Source: Pseudohalocynthiibacter aestuariivivens
GTDB taxonomy: Bacteria > Pseudomonadota > Alphaproteobacteria > Rhodobacterales > Rhodobacteraceae
Direction of reading: 5' to 3'
Length of the DNA: 64,000 nucleotides
Assembly (NCBI RefSeq): GCF_018457175.1
Contig: NZ_JAGFNU010000004.1
Coordinates: 62,001-126,000, forward strand
Made by a program: the position numbers and the translations under genes. The number at the start of each line of letters is the position of its first letter. The first letter of the stretch is position 1. Shown one piece after another: positions 1-7,804 of this stretch. The notes under the pieces are model-generated. The model saw nothing but the letters and a program-made list of their open reading frames with translations, was not told the DNA's origin and ran no database searches.

Positions 1-609
1 GTATCCTTCCCAAGATGTATCCGACACAACGAACCACCCATTTGCTTCGGCCTCGCTGCGGGCCAGTTCAACCGACGCATCATAATCGCCATCAATACGA
101 ACAACCTGTGCTCCCAGATCGCGCATCGCCTGCGCGCGGCCTTCGGACACCTCGGCATGAATGTAAATCCGGCAAGGCGCGCCAAAGCGCTGGCACCCCC
201 AGGCGAGCGACCGCCCATGATTTCCGTCTGTCGCAGAGACAAGGGTGATCTTCGAAACCACATCAGCATATTTGCCTTTGCGAATGTCCGAGAGCGTAAC
301 CTCTGCTCCAACGAATTTGGAGACTTCTCTTTGCAAAACACGAAGTGCGGCATAGGCGCCGCCCAGCGCCTTGAAACTGCCAAGCCCAAACCGCGGGCCT
401 TCGTCTTTGTAAAGGATGTTGCTGAGCCCGAGTTCACGGGCCAAAGCCTTCAGCTCATACAGCGGTGTTGGTTCATACCCCTGCCACGTAGTAATTTCAG
501 ACCTTGCTGTTGCGAAATCTGCGCGGCTCAGAACTGTTTCTGCAGCTTGGCCAGTATGGCGTTTGTGAGGAACGTGGTGCACCTCGGCAGCATCGTATGC
601 AGCGAACAT
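1..609 (-). CDS. dpaL: Diaminopropionate ammonia-lyase, 3' part cut by window edge
   Basis: PLP enzyme of fold type II that breaks 2,3-diaminopropionate into pyruvate and ammonia. Reading the minus strand from ATG at 609 gives 203 residues open to the window edge, starting MFAAYDAAEVHHVPHK. An early WQGYEPTPLYEL block precedes the PLP-lysine motif FGLGSFKALGG (about residues 75-85). The glycine/asparagine cofactor loop SATDGNHGRSLAWG follows at about 125-138. These match the DAPAL family (YgeX type) rather than serine or threonine dehydratases. One base separates the start from the stop of the upstream M20 amidohydrolase, so the two are one operon. The C-terminal half lies outside the window. 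Family assignment is firm; natural substrate in this organism is inferred. Confidence 0.87.
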   Translation of the reverse strand, partial: MFAAYDAAEVHHVPHKRHTGQAAETVLSRADFATARSEITTWQGYEPTPLYELKALARELGLSNILYKDEGPRFGLGSFKALGGAYAALRVLQREVSKFVGAEVTLSDIRKGKYADVVSKITLVSATDGNHGRSLAWGCQRFGAPCRIYIHAEVSEGRAQAMRDLGAQVVRIDGDYDASVELARSEAEANGWFVVSDTSWEGY

Positions 610-610
610 A

Positions 611-1777
611 TCAGGTATCCTTAAGTGGCAAGCGTTGTTTGGCAAGTGCAGCCCAGAACCCTGCACCTGTCAGCAACACGTCATCGTTGAAATCATAGTC
701 CGAAGAATGCAGAGGGCGGCCATGCGCCCCGTCCTGCCCGTTCCCCAAAAGCAGAAAACAGCCGGGAACGGCGTTGCTGAAATGGGCAAAATCTTCGGAA
801 AATGACATTGGAATGCGGTCGGGGATGATTTCGTCAGTCACTTCAGCAGCGGCTCTCAGCACGGCATTTACAGGCTCCTCAGCATTTATCGTCTCAATAA
901 ATTCGGTCCGAAAATTCACGGTAATCCTAACCCCGTGTGCCGCCGCAATCCCCTCTGTGATCTGGCGCATAAAACGCTCTACCGCAGCACGCGTTTCCGG
1001 ATCACGCGTACGCACATCGCCCTTCAGCTTAGCCCGCCCTGGCAAGACATTGCGCTGCCCGTCGGTTATGAATTCAGTAACGGAAACTACGGCGCCAGCA
1101 GAGGGTGGCAATTTACGCGCAACGATGCTTTGCAAAGCCTGCACAACATCTGCACCAACAAGAATTGCATCCACCCCAACTTGTGGCATGGAGGCGTGTC
1201 CGCCTTGCCCTTCTATTTCAATTTCAAAAAGGCTTTCGCTTGAGCAGATAATCCCGACGCGAGTAGAGATTTCGCCCATGGGCGCACCGGGTAAATTATG
1301 TATGGCATAGACCTCTTCGACGGGAAACCGATTGAAAACCCCATCCTCAAGCATTGCCTTGGCACCTAACCCATGTTCCTCGTTCGGCTGGAAGAGAAAC
1401 ACAACGGTCCCATCGAAATCGCGGTTATCTGCCAGCCTTTTCGCAGCCCCAAGCAACATTGCCATGTGCCCGTCGTGACCGCAGGCGTGCATTTTCCCGG
1501 GTTTCTCTGAAACGTGGTTGTGTGTGCTCGCTTCATGAATTGGCAGCGCGTCCATATCGGCGCGTAGCGCGATCGCCCGGTTTCCCTTCCCATTGCGCAA
1601 AACGCCGACAACACCAACGCCCTCGTGCACTTCGAGCCCAAAACTGCGTAGCGCCTCGGCTACTTTCGCAGCAGTCTCATGTTCTTCAAACCCAAGCTCC
1701 GGTCTTTGATGAAACAAATGGCGGTACCCGACCATCAGGTCGTGCAATGCAGAGTCATCTGAACGCTTATCTTGCAT
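611..1777 (-). CDS. M20 family metallopeptidase / amidohydrolase (hippurate hydrolase-like)
   Basis: Zinc-dependent hydrolase of 388 residues in the M20D group, which removes acyl groups from N-acyl amino acids or opens similar amides. Visible metal-site motifs are MHACGHDGHMAML (Cys99, His101), the Glu pair in QPNEEHG (133-134), AIHNLPG and a C-terminal RPLHSSDYDF histidine. A lid/dimerisation segment with GQGGHASMP lies in the middle. Length is normal for the family. It is transcribed toward dpaL with a 1-base gap, which suggests it feeds that enzyme by deacylating an N-acyl-diaminopropionate or a related amino acid. That link is inference; the sequence shows only the family. Confidence 0.9.
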   Translation of the reverse strand: MQDKRSDDSALHDLMVGYRHLFHQRPELGFEEHETAAKVAEALRSFGLEVHEGVGVVGVLRNGKGNRAIALRADMDALPIHEASTHNHVSEKPGKMHACGHDGHMAMLLGAAKRLADNRDFDGTVVFLFQPNEEHGLGAKAMLEDGVFNRFPVEEVYAIHNLPGAPMGEISTRVGIICSSESLFEIEIEGQGGHASMPQVGVDAILVGADVVQALQSIVARKLPPSAGAVVSVTEFITDGQRNVLPGRAKLKGDVRTRDPETRAAVERFMRQITEGIAAAHGVRITVNFRTEFIETINAEEPVNAVLRAAAEVTDEIIPDRIPMSFSEDFAHFSNAVPGCFLLLGNGQDGAHGRPLHSSDYDFNDDVLLTGAGFWAALAKQRLPLKDT

Positions 1778-1980
1778 GGGCAGCCCTTTAATTTCAGGTA
1801 AATCTTAGCAACTTTAGTCGCGGAAAAAACCCAAGTTTAAACCCTGATTCGCGTTATTTAGTATCTTTTATGCTCATTAGTGAATTTTTAACGCTCTGTT
1901 CGCAAAGCACTGCAAATCCCAAGAAATTGCGGCACTGCCAGTTCGACCCGCACCCAAACCTGAGGTGGTGAGCTAGAACA

Positions 1981-2778
1981 CTACTTCTCCAACGACGCTG
2001 CGGTCGGGCTGGTCCAAACGAGTTTCTTATAGTCAAAACCTTGAACAAGCGTTGGCTTCACAACTTCAAAATAGGGTGACAGATCAAAATCGCGAGGTGT
2101 GAACAGGGAATGATGGCGAATTTGGTATATTTCCTGTCTGGCAAAATCACCCTCAGGTCCTTTTATTTTCACATCAGGTAAAATCGGGTATCGCACAGAC
2201 TGGAACGCCTGCGCAATCAGGGACGAGCAAATTGCGCGCGTCGGGTCCCCCGAACCGAATGCCAGCATCCTGCGCCGCCAGCGGACGGGAACAGGGGGTG
2301 TGGGAAAGAAATACCGGAGCAGATCAAATATATGACGCAGGTCATAGCGGAGGCCAAGCTTGCCAACCATGAAATCGACGACCATGGCGCGGTCTTCGTC
2401 GGTCAAATTCTTTGCTCGGCAAATGCGGGTGTTGTAGGTTTCATATTTAGACAGGGGTGCTGCAACGCAGCCTTCACCAAGGTTGACCTCTACCAGTCGT
2501 GGGCGTTCTTCGCCCGTCTGAAGTTCGGGCAACACATCGCCCACAAAAATCGCTGCGTGCGACCAGGTTGACTGCGTCAGATACTTGATTGCATTTGAAA
2601 TACGCTCATTGCCCTCAATCAAAAGAACATCGCCGGGCAGAAGCGTTTGGCAGAGCGTTTGATAGTCTGACGGCGTGTAGGGCTGATAGCCAGAGCTGCG
2701 CATATGAAGCTTGACCGCTAGGCGACCACCGATCTTGCTTAGAAAACGGCTGTAAGCTTTACCCAATCTCGTTTGCAT
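1981..2778 (-). CDS. YiiX/YebB-like permuted NlpC/P60 family protein
   Basis: A 265-residue protein of the circularly permuted papain-like (NlpC/P60 superfamily) group. The permuted order is visible: a PGDVLLIEG strand (48-56) and the catalytic-type histidine in STWSHAAIFVG (His74) come first, an acidic position follows in LVEVNLGEG (Glu97), and the nucleophile-type cysteine in ICSSLIAQAF (Cys184) comes last. Such proteins are predicted thiol hydrolases of amide or ester bonds in lipids or peptides; the substrate is unknown. There is no clear signal peptide. It stands alone and is divergent from the agmatinase gene. The 203 bases downstream (1778-1980) hold no gene or terminator that I can see. 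Confidence 0.72.
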   Translation of the reverse strand: MQTRLGKAYSRFLSKIGGRLAVKLHMRSSGYQPYTPSDYQTLCQTLLPGDVLLIEGNERISNAIKYLTQSTWSHAAIFVGDVLPELQTGEERPRLVEVNLGEGCVAAPLSKYETYNTRICRAKNLTDEDRAMVVDFMVGKLGLRYDLRHIFDLLRYFFPTPPVPVRWRRRMLAFGSGDPTRAICSSLIAQAFQSVRYPILPDVKIKGPEGDFARQEIYQIRHHSLFTPRDFDLSPYFEVVKPTLVQGFDYKKLVWTSPTAASLEK

Positions 2779-2960
2779 ATTCCGCCCTCCTCATTCTAAT
2801 TTAGTGAAAAGCTACCCCGCTGATAAGCGAAACGAGGCATTGTTCACGCAGACGGGAATAATCGTGTCAGGCTCTGAAGTTTGCGACGCGTTTCACTTTC
2901 CAAACGCATCAACGGCAATCTTGGGTCAACGGCCCACAAAATCGTTGCGTATTTCCCCGG

Positions 2961-2983
2961 TAACAGCAAGTCTTGTGCTGTTA
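2961..2983. promoter_or_regulatory. Perfect 8-bp inverted repeat upstream of speB
   Basis: TAACAGCA and TGCTGTTA flank a 7-base spacer, 89 bases before the agmatinase start, in the 293-base divergent gap. It could be an operator for a dimeric regulator or a leader hairpin. No protein is implicated by neighbouring genes. Confidence 0.4.
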
Positions 2984-3071
2984 TCGTTAGCAAGAGCTAT
3001 CGTGTGGGCAAGCAAAAATACAGACCTGCAAGACAGTTTGCACGGGTCAGTAAAACCGGGGGAAAATCTCT

Positions 3072-4019
3072 ATGGCATTCAATCAACCACTGGGCGGCAA
3101 TGACATGCCACGTTTCGGCGGGCTACCCACTATGATGCGGCTTCCGCTTCAGGAGACTGCAAAGGGATTGGACGCGTGTTTTGTGGGAATCCCGATGGAT
3201 ATCGGCACCTCCCACCGATCCGGCACCCGCTTTGGACCTCGGCAAATTCGTGCAGAATCTGCAATGATCCGCCCCTATAATATGTGGAGCAAGGTTTCCC
3301 CGTTTGACTCGCTCCAGATAGCAGACATCGGCGACATCGCGATTGATACGTTTGATCTGAAAAACTCCGTTAAAATTATAGAAGAAGCTTATGACGAGAT
3401 TCTGGAACATAACGTTATCCCGCTGGGCATCGGGGGCGATCACACACTCACCTATCCGATTTTACGGGCAATCCGAAAAAAACACGGCCCCGTCGGGCTG
3501 ATCCATGTGGACGCGCACGCCGATATTAACGATCTGATGTTTGGGGAAAAAATCGCCCATGGCACTCCGTTTCGACGGGCTGTCGAGGATGATTTGCTTG
3601 ATCTTAATCGCGTCGTTCAGATTGGGGTGCGCGCCACAGGCTATGAGGCGGATGATTTCGACTGGCCGCGAAAACAGGGCTTTCGTGTCGTTCAGGCAGA
3701 GGAGATTTGGTATAAGTCACTTGCACCGCTTATGGGTGAGGTGCGCGAACAAATGGGTGACAGCCCGGTCTACATCTCTTTTGATATCGATAGTTTTGAT
3801 CCGGCTTTCGCACCGGGTACCGGCACAACGGAACCAGGCGGCCTGACTTCAATTCAAGGTATTGAAGCGATCCGAGGCTGCGTCGGCCTGAATATCGTGG
3901 GGTGCGATCTTGTTGAGGTTTCGCCGCCTTACGATCACACCGGTGCAACTGCCAACCTGGCCGCCAACATCTTGTTCGAAATGCTTTGCGTCTTGCCGGG
4001 GGTCAAACCACGTGCGTGA
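3072..4019 (+). CDS. speB: Agmatinase / ureohydrolase family enzyme
   Basis: Binuclear manganese ureohydrolase of 315 residues, expected to release urea from agmatine or a related guanidino compound. All metal ligands are present: GGDHTLTYP (His124), HVDAHADIND (Asp147, His149, Asp151) and SFDIDSFDP (Asp238, Asp240), followed by the usual APGTGTTEPGG loop. The chosen ATG follows a purine-rich GGGGGAAAA stretch; Met12 is a less likely alternative. The gene stands alone, divergent from the YiiX-like gene. Members of this family include guanidinobutyrase, guanidinopropionase and guanidine hydrolase, and sequence alone does not settle the substrate, so the symbol is the family default. Confidence 0.87.
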   Translation: MAFNQPLGGNDMPRFGGLPTMMRLPLQETAKGLDACFVGIPMDIGTSHRSGTRFGPRQIRAESAMIRPYNMWSKVSPFDSLQIADIGDIAIDTFDLKNSVKIIEEAYDEILEHNVIPLGIGGDHTLTYPILRAIRKKHGPVGLIHVDAHADINDLMFGEKIAHGTPFRRAVEDDLLDLNRVVQIGVRATGYEADDFDWPRKQGFRVVQAEEIWYKSLAPLMGEVREQMGDSPVYISFDIDSFDPAFAPGTGTTEPGGLTSIQGIEAIRGCVGLNIVGCDLVEVSPPYDHTGATANLAANILFEMLCVLPGVKPRA

Positions 4020-4301
4020 GAGATTCGTCTAAAAACTATTAACCCTAGTATCTCACATCCATACAGAAAATTACTGTCATCGCGGCCCTTTGAAAACCTT
4101 ACAAAAGGTACAGCAGATGGAAAAATCCTCATCAAAAAGACTTAACGGTTCTTTTAGTTCCAGAATGCAATCGTTTTGCCGTAACACCTCTGTTTGTTGC
4201 AGCAATACACGGAATACCGAGTCGCGTTCTTGCTGAAACCCCTCTCCATCACCTGCGGGACAGTACAAGAAAAAGCCATCCATGATGGAAATTTGACAAT
4301 C

Positions 4302-4317
4302 GTAAGTATTCTGTAAG
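4302..4317 (+). promoter_or_regulatory. Direct-repeat box, putative response-regulator site (copy 1)
   Basis: GTAAG occurs twice with an 11-bp period (TCGTAAGTATTCTGTAAGC), 57 bases before the DUF6134 gene that leads the two-component operon. A near-identical box precedes the thermostable-hemolysin operon at 7140-7157. OmpR/PmrA-type regulators bind direct repeats with this period, so autoregulation by the regulator at 4978-5655 is likely. The rest of the 350-base gap after speB shows nothing I can name. Confidence 0.6.
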
Positions 4318-4373
4318 CTAAACTCTTCATTTCACCAACCAGACTCAAGAAAACTCGTTTTGGTGGAGAAAAC

Positions 4374-4967
4374 ATGCGTATCCTTACATTGATTACTGGC
4401 TTGGCAATTGCCTTTGCAGCGCCGCTTAATGCGGCATCTATCCCCGCATCAGGGCAACTCAACTTTGATGTTGTGCGCAAAGGTAAGGATATCGGCGATC
4501 ACAGCTATCGTTTTTCGGGCTCGCCGGGGTCATTTTCAGTGACCGTTTCAACCGATGTTATAGTGCGTGTGCCATTGATCCGCATCGCAGCCTACAGGTT
4601 CGAACATTCAAGCGTTGAAATCTGGCGAGGCGGCGAACTGCAGACACTTGTTTCGACAACAAACGACGATGGTACACCGCACGAACTGAACACCGGAAAC
4701 CAAGGGCCTTTGCCCGCAAGTCTGTGGAATGGCGATATCGTGCGCAGCGGTCAGTTGATGAATACAATCGACGGAACAATTATGTCTGTTCGTGTCGCAG
4801 ACCTAGGCAGTGAAAATGTCCCGGTCAACGGTGGAAACCTGAATGCCCATCACTATCGCATCTCAGGCGGCTTGGAACGCGATCTTTGGTATGATGAGAA
4901 CGGCAACCTTGCGCGCGTCGCGTTCAAGGCAGAAGATGGCTCCACGGTGACATACATTCGAAAATAG
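4374..4967 (+). CDS. DUF6134 family exported protein
   Basis: A 197-residue protein with a clear Sec signal peptide (about residues 1-20, ending near LNAAS). A single beta-rich domain follows, beginning GQLNFDVVRKGKDIGDHSYRF. The pattern matches DUF6134, an uncharacterised periplasmic family distantly like DUF3108 beta-barrel/lipid-binding proteins. Good ribosome site GGTGGAG before the ATG. It is the first gene of a unit with the response regulator (10-base gap) and kinase, and the direct-repeat box lies in its promoter. A role as periplasmic partner of the sensor, or as a binding protein for the pathway's product, is inference. Confidence 0.7.
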   Translation: MRILTLITGLAIAFAAPLNAASIPASGQLNFDVVRKGKDIGDHSYRFSGSPGSFSVTVSTDVIVRVPLIRIAAYRFEHSSVEIWRGGELQTLVSTTNDDGTPHELNTGNQGPLPASLWNGDIVRSGQLMNTIDGTIMSVRVADLGSENVPVNGGNLNAHHYRISGGLERDLWYDENGNLARVAFKAEDGSTVTYIRK

Positions 4968-4977
4968 GCTCTGTTTC

Positions 4978-5655
4978 ATGCGGCTACTTTATGTAGAAGA
5001 TAATGAAAAGCTGGCGCAAAATACATGCGCCAGTCTTGAGAAAAGCGGTTTCACCGTAGATACTGTGCATACGGGTGAAGATGCGCGCCATTCTGCAAGG
5101 TCCTTCACCTATGATGCCGTTATTCTTGATCTTGGCCTGCCGGATGTAGACGGTCTTTCGGTGTTGTGTGAAATCAAACAAGCAAATAGCGAGACGCCTA
5201 TCATCATCTGCACTGCGCGGGATGCGCTTGATGACCGCATCAAAGGGCTGAATTCCGGCTCGGATGACTATCTGATCAAACCGTTTGACGTTTCTGAACT
5301 GGTCGCCCGGATCAAGGCCGTTATGCGCCGCCCCGGTGGGGTCCTAGGGCTGGTGCTGACATCAGGTAACATTAGCTTTGACACGATTGACCGTTCTGTT
5401 TCGATTGATGGAAATGCAGCCCGATTTTCAAAACGAGAGCTTGATTTGCTTGAGTTATTCATGCGCAAGAAGGGCCGCATCCAATCAAAAGATGCGATTG
5501 AAAATGCGCTTTACGGGTTTGATGAACCGCCAACACCCAATGCGATTGAGGTTGCAACGCACAGACTGCGAAAGAAATTGATTGATCTTGGGGCTACAAC
5601 CGGCATCCATACCCTAAGGGGGATTGGGTATATGCTGGAAGATGATGGTCAATGA
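4978..5655 (+). CDS. OmpR/QseB-type response regulator
   Basis: DNA-binding response regulator of 225 residues. The receiver domain has the acidic pair Glu7/Asp8, phospho-acceptor Asp51 in VILDLGLPDVDG, and Lys101 in LIKPFD. The C-terminal winged helix (about 130-222) carries FSKRELDLLELF and an NAIEVATHRLRKKL recognition helix, closing with GIGYMLE. The arrangement resembles the QseB/PmrA branch. Its stop overlaps the kinase start by 4 bases (ATGA), giving translational coupling. Its probable targets are the two matching GTAAG direct-repeat boxes at 4302 and 7140: its own promoter and the four-gene biosynthetic operon downstream. Confidence 0.93.
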   Translation: MRLLYVEDNEKLAQNTCASLEKSGFTVDTVHTGEDARHSARSFTYDAVILDLGLPDVDGLSVLCEIKQANSETPIIICTARDALDDRIKGLNSGSDDYLIKPFDVSELVARIKAVMRRPGGVLGLVLTSGNISFDTIDRSVSIDGNAARFSKRELDLLELFMRKKGRIQSKDAIENALYGFDEPPTPNAIEVATHRLRKKLIDLGATTGIHTLRGIGYMLEDDGQ

Positions 5656-7016
5656 ACACATTCGCCGCGTTGTTTGGGGAACGCTATTCCCTTCGGCGAA
5701 ATTTGGTTTTCAATATTACCTTAGCGCTTTGTTTTTGTATTGCTGCTGCTTGTATTATTCTGATCCGGGAATTTTACGAGCATCTCGATGAAAACCTCGA
5801 AGCCGCGCTGAGCCTGGAAGCAAAAGAAGTTATTGGGCAGATCGACCCGGATGCAACAAACTATGGGTTGAACCCTGACGCAATTCGGTTTCGGGGCGTT
5901 GAGGGGATCTATCGATACACCGTTTTTGAAAGCTCAGGCAACCCGGTAGCCGGGGGCGAAACATCGCCTGAGATAGCGCAGCAAATGCTTGCGCTTGATC
6001 TTGGTGCAACTGAGAAAATTCGTTTGTTAGGCGACCGGATCGGCGTTGGGCTTAAGGCCAGAATTAATGACACCGATTTCTATGTACTTGTCTCGACGTA
6101 CCCAGCCAACCTTGAAGAAACACGACTACAGAAACTCTATCATGAGGTCGAGGAAGAAATTGGCTGGGTCTTTCTGGGAATATTTTTAATCCTGACTGCT
6201 GCACTGCTTGCCACCCGCCAGTCCCTTAGGTCGTTGCACGAAATCTCGCAGCAGGCGCAAGACATTGGGCCAACAGACCCGGATCGGCGTTTGTCCACAG
6301 ACAAGTTGCCTTCTGAAATCGCCCCATTGATTGACGCGGTAAACGGTGCCTTTGCCAGATTGGAACAAGGTTACCGTTCGCAACGCGATTTCTCGTCCAA
6401 TGTTGCCCACGAAATAAGGACGCCACTGGCGGTTTTGCGTTCCAGTGTGGAAAGGATTGAAAATTCAAAGCTTCGGACCGACATCAAACAGGATGTCAGC
6501 AGGCTCGACAGAATGTTTGAACAACTTATCGACCTGTCTCGCGCCGATGCCTCGGCACAAACAGCCTATTCCAAGGTCGATTTACGCAAGCTAGCAGTTG
6601 ATCTTGCATCAGATATGGCCTCCGAAACCATCCGCTCCGGCAGAACGCTCGCTGTTACCGGAGCGTCACAAAGCTTTGTCGTGGGTAATCCGGGGTTACT
6701 GACGATAGCACTTGGAAATCTCGTTCGAAATGCGCTGCACTATTCATCCGAAGGCACCGAAGTTGAGATTGAAGTTTTGGAAAAACCTGCAGGCTTGCGC
6801 GTGCTTGACCGCGGTCCTGGTGTGCCTGAGAAATTAAAAACCGATCTGTTTGAACGTTTCAACCGCGGGTCCTCTTCTGGGTGCAAGCCCGTCGGTTCTG
6901 GACTCGGATTGGCGATCGTAAAATCTGTAGCCGACGCGCATGATGCGAAAGTCCGCATTGAGGACCGACAAGGTGGCGGAAGTGATTTTGTCTTTGATTT
7001 TTCGCAACACGCCTAG
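5652..7016 (+). CDS. Sensor histidine kinase, HAMP/HisKA/HATPase
   Basis: Inner-membrane sensor kinase of 454 residues, partner of the regulator before it. Membrane helix 1 spans about 17-38, a periplasmic domain of about 130 residues follows, and helix 2 spans about 171-188. A HAMP linker ends near LSTDKLPSEI. The H-box VAHEIRTPLAVLR has phospho-acceptor His253. The ATPase boxes follow: NLVRNALHYS (N), DRGPGVP (G1), FERFNRG (F) and GSGLGLAIV (G2). All catalytic elements are intact. The periplasmic part has no motif I recognise, so the ligand is unknown. The cotranscribed DUF6134 protein is exported to the same compartment. Confidence 0.93.
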   Translation: MNTFAALFGERYSLRRNLVFNITLALCFCIAAACIILIREFYEHLDENLEAALSLEAKEVIGQIDPDATNYGLNPDAIRFRGVEGIYRYTVFESSGNPVAGGETSPEIAQQMLALDLGATEKIRLLGDRIGVGLKARINDTDFYVLVSTYPANLEETRLQKLYHEVEEEIGWVFLGIFLILTAALLATRQSLRSLHEISQQAQDIGPTDPDRRLSTDKLPSEIAPLIDAVNGAFARLEQGYRSQRDFSSNVAHEIRTPLAVLRSSVERIENSKLRTDIKQDVSRLDRMFEQLIDLSRADASAQTAYSKVDLRKLAVDLASDMASETIRSGRTLAVTGASQSFVVGNPGLLTIALGNLVRNALHYSSEGTEVEIEVLEKPAGLRVLDRGPGVPEKLKTDLFERFNRGSSSGCKPVGSGLGLAIVKSVADAHDAKVRIEDRQGGGSDFVFDFSQHA

Positions 7017-7139
7017 AGCAAACCCAATCTACTGCTCTGAGGTCAGGAATTTTCCAGGTCTTGGGAATCAAAAAGATTCAACCGCTATTATTTAAGAAAA
7101 TTCAGCACATTATCCAAAATCTTTTAGAAATCTGATTGC

Positions 7140-7157
7140 CTGTAAGAATTCTGTAAG
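7140..7157 (+). promoter_or_regulatory. Direct-repeat box, putative response-regulator site (copy 2)
   Basis: CTGTAAG repeated exactly with an 11-bp period (CTGTAAGAATTCTGTAAGCC), 53 bases before the likely start of the thermostable-hemolysin-family gene. It shares its two GTAAG cores, spacing and TTCT centre with the box at 4302-4317. That ties the downstream operon to the adjacent two-component system. Confidence 0.62.
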
Positions 7158-7210
7158 CCTGCTGTCTGCACATGTGTCTAGACGAGCGATAAGCTGGCAT
7201 GAGGCAGAAC

Positions 7211-7804
7211 ATGAAGATCGAATTTTTAGAAGGTGCGTGCGCCGAAAGAATGGCTGCGCAAAACCATATCCGGAAGGTGTATCAGGAAGCATATGGGGCA
7301 GAGCTAAACAGCTTTGCGCCGCTGCTTGTCACCGCGACGAATGCTGAGGGTAAAATTCTGTGCGCTGCCGGTATTCGAACGGCTACGGATGGGTTTTTCT
7401 CTGATACTTATCTAGATGGTGACTTTAGCACCGCATTATTGCACCGCGCCGGAATTTCCCTCCCTGCCGAAGAGATAATGGAAGTTGTGTCGCTTGCTTC
7501 CATCACACAGTTTCCCGTGTTGCCTGTACTTGATTCCATGATTTCCTGGGGTCGCGAACGCGGCATGACCTGTGGCGTGTTTACGGCCACAGCTCCGCTG
7601 CGTCGGCTTTTGAAGCGCACGGGTCTGACATATATTCCCCTGTGCCCGGCCAGCCCTGCATGTGTGCCCTCACCTGCGAACTGGGGCAGTTATTATGAAA
7701 CGGATCCTTGGGTTTGCGCGTTCAGCGAAGCCCAGTCTTTGCCGGTAACCCTGTCGCCCCGGCACCGGCACCTGTCGGCTGATCTGCGTTCTGAGGCCTC
7801 CTGA
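7211..7804 (+). CDS. Thermostable hemolysin family protein (PF12261 type)
   Basis: A 197-residue protein with no signal peptide, matching the thermostable-hemolysin family: an N-terminal IRKVYQEAYGAEL segment, a central ICAAGIRTA-like strand, FFSDTYLDGDF, and EVVSLASITQFPVLPVLDSMISW. The ATG at 7211 is chosen because GAGG lies 6 bases upstream; the ATG at 7199 lacks a ribosome site. The family name comes from Vibrio haemolysin work. The fold looks like an acyltransferase of the GNAT/autoinducer-synthase kind, which is my inference, and fits its position better than a toxin role. It overlaps the acyl ligase start (TGATG) and leads the operon behind the direct-repeat box. Confidence 0.75.
   Translation: MKIEFLEGACAERMAAQNHIRKVYQEAYGAELNSFAPLLVTATNAEGKILCAAGIRTATDGFFSDTYLDGDFSTALLHRAGISLPAEEIMEVVSLASITQFPVLPVLDSMISWGRERGMTCGVFTATAPLRRLLKRTGLTYIPLCPASPACVPSPANWGSYYETDPWVCAFSEAQSLPVTLSPRHRHLSADLRSEAS

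Noticed and set aside
157-624. A long plus-strand open frame opposite dpaL
   Set aside because: The minus strand carries a clear PLP-enzyme sequence through the same bases; the plus frame shows no family motif and is a by-product of its codon use.
2779-3071. Possible guanidine riboswitch upstream of the agmatinase gene
   Set aside because: I looked for the conserved cores of guanidine-I and guanidine-III aptamers as I remember them and found none; only a simple dyad is present.
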